Shown here piece by piece: positions 61,063 to 64,000 of a stretch of 64,000 nucleotides of DNA (position 1 is its first letter; the number at the start of each line of letters is the position of its first letter). The notes beneath the pieces were generated by a model that did not search any database, had not been told where the DNA came from, and saw only the letters and a program-made list of their open reading frames with translations. The DNA is from Roseburia_D sp964388945 (GTDB taxonomy: Bacteria > Bacillota > Clostridia > Lachnospirales > Lachnospiraceae): the NCBI GenBank assembly GCA_964388945.1, contig CAYMCM010000004.1, positions 1-64,000 on the forward strand, read 5' to 3'. Position numbers and translations under genes: made by a program.

Positions 61063-62247
61063 TTAACCGTTCATCGCACGATCCAGATCGGCAATAATGT
61101 CATCCGGATTCTCGATCCCAACTGACATACGAAGGAAACTGCGCGTAATGCCGAGTTTTTCCTTGACATCTTCCGGTGTATCCTCGTGTGTCTGGGTTGT
61201 CGGATATGTGATCAGTGTCTCGGTTCCGCCCAGACTCTCCGCAAACATGATCATATCCACATTTTTTAATATTTTCATGACCGTTTCTTCACTGTCCACG
61301 GTAAAGGAGATCATGCCTCCAAATCCGGTCGTCTGCTTTACGGTCACATCATAATCCTTGTGATCTTCAAATCCAACGTAATACACTTTTTTTACCTTTT
61401 CCTGCCCACGCAGCCAGTGTGCGACTTTTTTCGCATTGGCGTTGTGCTTGTCCATACGGACTGCAAGTGTCTTGATGCCGCGCAGTACAAGCCAGGAATC
61501 CATCGGTGCAAGCTGGCTTCCGTGGGATTTGATATGGGTGCTGATCTTTTCTGCGATTTTTTCATCTTCTTTTACTACCACGATACCTGAAATTGTATCA
61601 TTGTGTCCGCCCAGATATTTGGTAGAGCTGTGCGTAACGATATCTGCACCGAGTGTAAGCGGCTTCTGGAAATACGGTGTGAGGAAGGTATTATCCACGA
61701 CCGTAAGGGCGCCGATTTCTTTTGCGATCTCGGACACGGCATGAATATCCGCCACTTTCATCATCGGATTGGTCGGTGTCTCAATAAAGAACATTTTGGT
61801 ATTTTCCCGGATTGCAGCCCGAACCGCATCCAGATCGGACATATCTACATATGTGTGCTCCACACCATACTTCCCGAAAACATCACCGACAATACGGAAG
61901 GTTCCGCCGTAAATATCATCTGAAAGAACGATGTGATCTCCCGGTGAGAGCAGAGAAAATACCGCCATATTGGCAGCCTGTCCGCTGGAAAACGCAAAGC
62001 CTTTGATACCGCCTTCCAAAATCGCCATTGTACGTTCGAGTTCCTGTCTGGTCGGATTCTCCAGTCTGCTGTATGCAAAACCGGTCGACTGTCCGAACTC
62101 CGGATGACGGAAAGTCGCCGCCTGGAAGATCGGCATGCTGACTGCGCCTGTGAGCGGCTCTGTTCCAAGTGCGCCATGCACTACTTTGGAATCAAACGCA
62201 AGATTTTCTTTTGTATCAAAATCGGTATAATTGCTAAAATTTTTCAT
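61063..62247 (-). CDS. Cys/Met metabolism PLP-dependent enzyme (cystathionine gamma-synthase/lyase type)
   Basis: A 394-residue type I PLP enzyme. Seen: FAYSRLENPTRQELERTMAI, FSSGQAANMAVFSLLSPGDH, LSDDIYGGTFRIVGD, ETPTNPMMKVADI, VVDNTFLTPYFQKPLTLGAD and the PLP lysine in HSSTKYLGGHNDTISG. SLGGTETLITYP and MSVGIENPDDIIADLD near the end complete the family pattern. Gamma-synthase, gamma-lyase and methionine gamma-lyase cannot be separated safely by eye. It is divergent from an AraC regulator; paired repeats between them suggest control by it. Confidence 0.9.
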   Translation of the reverse strand: MKNFSNYTDFDTKENLAFDSKVVHGALGTEPLTGAVSMPIFQAATFRHPEFGQSTGFAYSRLENPTRQELERTMAILEGGIKGFAFSSGQAANMAVFSLLSPGDHIVLSDDIYGGTFRIVGDVFGKYGVEHTYVDMSDLDAVRAAIRENTKMFFIETPTNPMMKVADIHAVSEIAKEIGALTVVDNTFLTPYFQKPLTLGADIVTHSSTKYLGGHNDTISGIVVVKEDEKIAEKISTHIKSHGSQLAPMDSWLVLRGIKTLAVRMDKHNANAKKVAHWLRGQEKVKKVYYVGFEDHKDYDVTVKQTTGFGGMISFTVDSEETVMKILKNVDMIMFAESLGGTETLITYPTTQTHEDTPEDVKEKLGITRSFLRMSVGIENPDDIIADLDRAMNG

Positions 62248-62317
62248 GGTAAAAACCGCCTTTCCGTAAGGTTTTATCTTTTCAACTGCATAGTTACTCC
62301 ATTTTTAATCTGTTTCT

Positions 62318-62346
62318 ATTATATAAGACATTTTTTTGAAAGAATA
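62318..62346 (-). promoter_or_regulatory. Activator-type promoter of the PLP enzyme gene
   Basis: Minus strand -10 TATAAT (62323-62318) with 17 bases to TATTCT (62346-62341), which is a poor -35. A good -10 with a poor -35 is typical of promoters that need an activator. Confidence 0.5.
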
Positions 62347-62351
62347 CCAAA

Positions 62352-62386
62352 ATAATGCTTTATACATTGCAGATAATGCTTTATAC
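62352..62386. repeat. Paired 14-bp direct repeats, 21-bp period (probable AraC-type operator)
   Basis: ATAATGCTTTATAC occurs exactly twice, at 62352-62365 and 62373-62386. The 21-base period puts both copies on the same face of the helix, the usual layout of AraC half-sites. They abut the weak -35 of the PLP gene and overlap a candidate plus-strand promoter (TTTATA, 17 bases, TATACT) of the regulator gene. Confidence 0.65.
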
Positions 62387-62457
62387 TAAACATAAGCAAT
62401 AAAAAATGCAGCCGCACCTGACCACAAAAGGTACTGGCAGACATCTAAGGAGGCTTT

Positions 62458-63288
62458 ATGGATCATTACGAAAAAACCGGCTATCTGACTGCCAATTTTA
62501 AGATGTTCCACATCATCGACCGTCAAAAAAAGAACTTTTCCTTTCACTACCATGATTTCAATAAGATCCTGATCTTTATCCGGGGAGATGTAAGCTATTG
62601 TATCGAAGGGCATTCCTACGATCTGCAGCCTTATGATGTGGTATTTGTGAAAGCAGGCGAAGTACACCGCCCTGTGATCAACAGTGATGCGGTCTATGAA
62701 CGGATCATTGTCTATGTATCTCCGGATTTCATCCGTTCCTACCAAAACGAAAACTACGATTTAAACTACTGCTTCCAGAAAGCACAGGAAGAAAAATCCA
62801 ACGTGCTGCGCATGGACTCTTTTCACCGCAGCAAGCTCTATGAAGTGACCTGCGAGCTGGAAAAATCGTTTTCGGATGTGGATTATGCCAGTGAACTGTA
62901 TCAGAATATCCTTTTTTTAGAGTTTATGATCCAGCTAAACCGCGCCACGCTCCACCACCACATCGATTATGTAAATACCAGTGCCTCCAACCCAAAGATC
63001 CTTGCACTGCTCGATTTTTTGAACACTCATCTCACCGAGGATATTTCGATCGACCGGCTTTCCGAACAGTTTTTTATCAGTAAATACTATCTGATGCACA
63101 GTTTTAAAGAAGAAACCGGCTATACGATCGGAAATTACCTGACCACGAGACGGCTGCTTCGTGCGAGAGATCTTATCAAAAGCGGCTCTCCGATCACAGA
63201 GGCATGCTTTGCCAGTGGATTTAAGAATTATTCTTCTTTTTCCAGAGCCTATAAAAAATATTTCAAAAAAGCCCCGCGGGATCTGTAA
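62458..63288 (+). CDS. AraC family transcriptional regulator
   Basis: A 276-residue regulator. The N-terminal cupin sensor domain (FSFHYHDFNKILIFIRGDVS; YDVVFVKAGEVHRPVIN) is followed by two C-terminal helix-turn-helix motifs (SIDRLSEQFFISKYYLMHSF; ITEACFASGFKNYSSFSRAY; YKKYFKKAPRDL). AAGGAGG stands before the ATG. It probably controls the divergent PLP enzyme gene, and perhaps itself, through the repeats at 62352-62386. The ligand is unknown. Confidence 0.92.
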   Translation: MDHYEKTGYLTANFKMFHIIDRQKKNFSFHYHDFNKILIFIRGDVSYCIEGHSYDLQPYDVVFVKAGEVHRPVINSDAVYERIIVYVSPDFIRSYQNENYDLNYCFQKAQEEKSNVLRMDSFHRSKLYEVTCELEKSFSDVDYASELYQNILFLEFMIQLNRATLHHHIDYVNTSASNPKILALLDFLNTHLTEDISIDRLSEQFFISKYYLMHSFKEETGYTIGNYLTTRRLLRARDLIKSGSPITEACFASGFKNYSSFSRAYKKYFKKAPRDL

Positions 63289-63312
63289 GCCGCGGGACTT
63301 TGTCTTTTTTTC
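63273..63312 (+). terminator. Rho-independent terminator of the AraC gene
   Basis: CCCGCGG (63273-63279) and CCGCGGG (63290-63296), followed by ACTTTGTCTTTTTTT. The araC-like stop codon (63286-63288) lies inside the loop, so the last codons are part of the terminator. Confidence 0.88.
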
Positions 63313-64000
63313 TATTCCTTTTTATTTGCTCCCTGATAAGAAAAGAACACATCACTGCGGTTTTTCTTATCAAACATATCGTTGTACTGCAAAATCTGAT
63401 ACTCGTTTAACATTTCTGCTTCTTCTCCGGCTGCATCCGCGTAGTGCTTATATTTCCCGTCCTGTGCGGAATAAAAACCGCGCGAATTCATTGCCGGAAC
63501 TTTCTTTTGTAAATCTTCCAAAAACTTATGATACGGAGTCAACGGAAGTCCTGCCTTATCCAACACCAACGTCGAGAGGAAATTGAGCGAGGTATGCATA
63601 TCCGTCTGTGTTTCCGAATCGTAGTTTGTCCAGATAAAAAACGGCACAGTAAACAGTTCTTCCAGTTCATCGATCGTAAGTCCGGAAAGTCCTTTTCCGT
63701 TCATCTGCCGATAAAAATTACTGTTTAGGCTCGGCTGATGATCTCCGAAGAATACAATCTCCACTTTCTGATCCACATTGGAAAAGTAGCCGATCAGCTT
63801 CTCTAATGCCTGATCGCTCGTATTTACCAGAGAAAGATACTGATTCACATCGGAATAATAGCCATTCGTCATACGGACATTTTCCGCAAAGTTCGCGTAC
63901 TCATCCGTATAACCGCCATGATTCTGCATCGTGATACTCATGATAAACAGCTTTTCATCCGGATCCTTTGCCTCATACTGGGCAATGATCTTATTGTAAA
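63312..64000 (-). CDS. LTA-synthase-like sulfatase family protein, partial (5' end outside window)
   Basis: The C-terminal 229 residues of an alkaline-phosphatase-superfamily protein. The frame stays open to the window end (YEAKDPDEKLFIMSITMQNH), then HGGYTDEYANFAENV and VEIVFFGDHQPSLNSNFYRQ carry the metal-binding histidines of the LtaS/sulfatase fold. It would be a membrane enzyme with an extracellular catalytic domain that transfers glycerol-phosphate or a related group. The N-terminal membrane part is outside the window. The stop lies next to the AraC terminator, which may act on both strands. Confidence 0.85.
   Translation of the reverse strand, partial: YNKIIAQYEAKDPDEKLFIMSITMQNHGGYTDEYANFAENVRMTNGYYSDVNQYLSLVNTSDQALEKLIGYFSNVDQKVEIVFFGDHQPSLNSNFYRQMNGKGLSGLTIDELEELFTVPFFIWTNYDSETQTDMHTSLNFLSTLVLDKAGLPLTPYHKFLEDLQKKVPAMNSRGFYSAQDGKYKHYADAAGEEAEMLNEYQILQYNDMFDKKNRSDVFFSYQGANKKE

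Noticed and set aside
62248..62317. SAM (S-box) or other riboswitch before the Cys/Met enzyme gene
   Set aside because: The leader is too short (~70 bases) and shows none of the conserved S-box core elements.
1..64000. tRNA, rRNA, insertion sequences, prophage or integrase genes
   Set aside because: None recognised on either strand; the island has no transposase, integrase or attachment-site repeats that could be seen by eye.

Overview
The window comes from a motile, low-GC, anaerobic Firmicute of the Lachnospiraceae, most likely close to Roseburia or Agathobacter. This rests on the rpmG-secE-nusG-rplK-rplA order, a meso-DAP type MurE, a Clostridia-type late flagellar locus (flgM-flgN-flgK-flgK-flgL-fliW-csrA-flaG-fliD-fliS) and the base composition. 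The genus is an inference from gene order and protein character; no database was searched. Almost everything is on the minus strand.

Layout: (1) 1-2070, the ribosomal and transcription operon rpmG-secE-nusG-rplK-rplA (rplA runs off the left edge), with a clear sigma-A promoter. (2) 2171-3739, a lone plus-strand gene for a FliD-like protein behind a sigma-28 type promoter. (3) 3738-38260, a ~34 kb flagellar-glycan island. It holds CgeB-like, GT2, GT4, DUF4422 and WbsX-type glycosyltransferases, two methyltransferases, two radical SAM proteins, and a CDP-alditol-like group (two IspD/TarI-like cytidylyltransferases, a CitC-like nucleotidyltransferase fusion and a TagF-like transferase carrying a propeller-like C-terminus). 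It also holds a full set of late enzymes for CMP-legionaminic acid (LegB, LegC, LegH, LegG, LegI, LegF, PtmE) and two paralogous heptad-repeat coiled-coil proteins. (4) 38466-43080, a GNAT-like acyltransferase and a LysR/ABC importer operon. (5) 43145-48560, an acyl-activating ligase, an acyl carrier protein, the flagellin glycosyltransferase Maf, a small unknown protein and flagellin. (6) 48580-58542, late flagellar genes from fliT-like to flgM. (7) 58540-64000, murE, dapF, a PLP enzyme of cysteine/methionine metabolism with a divergent AraC regulator, and the 3' part of an LTA-synthase-like sulfatase.

How it fits together: four sites matching TAA[AT]-N15-NCCGA[TA]A[TA] stand before the FliD-like gene, flagellin, flaG-fliD-fliS-fliT and flgM-flgN-flgK. 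They outline a local sigma-28 regulon whose anti-sigma factor, FlgM, is encoded in it. CsrA/FliW can control flagellin translation through a hairpin in the flagellin leader that presents GGA. The island has no flippase, polymerase or lipid-primed sugar-phosphate transferase. Together with maf beside flagellin, this suggests a glycan assembled in the cytoplasm directly on flagellin rather than an exported capsule.

The most unusual feature is a ~90-residue Rossmann-like module (PglD_N-like) found 11 times in 10 adjacent proteins of otherwise unrelated enzyme classes. It is fused at the N-terminus in some and at the C-terminus in others, and once stands alone behind a membrane helix. It looks like a shared interaction or sugar-nucleotide-binding module of a multi-enzyme assembly, which is an inference.
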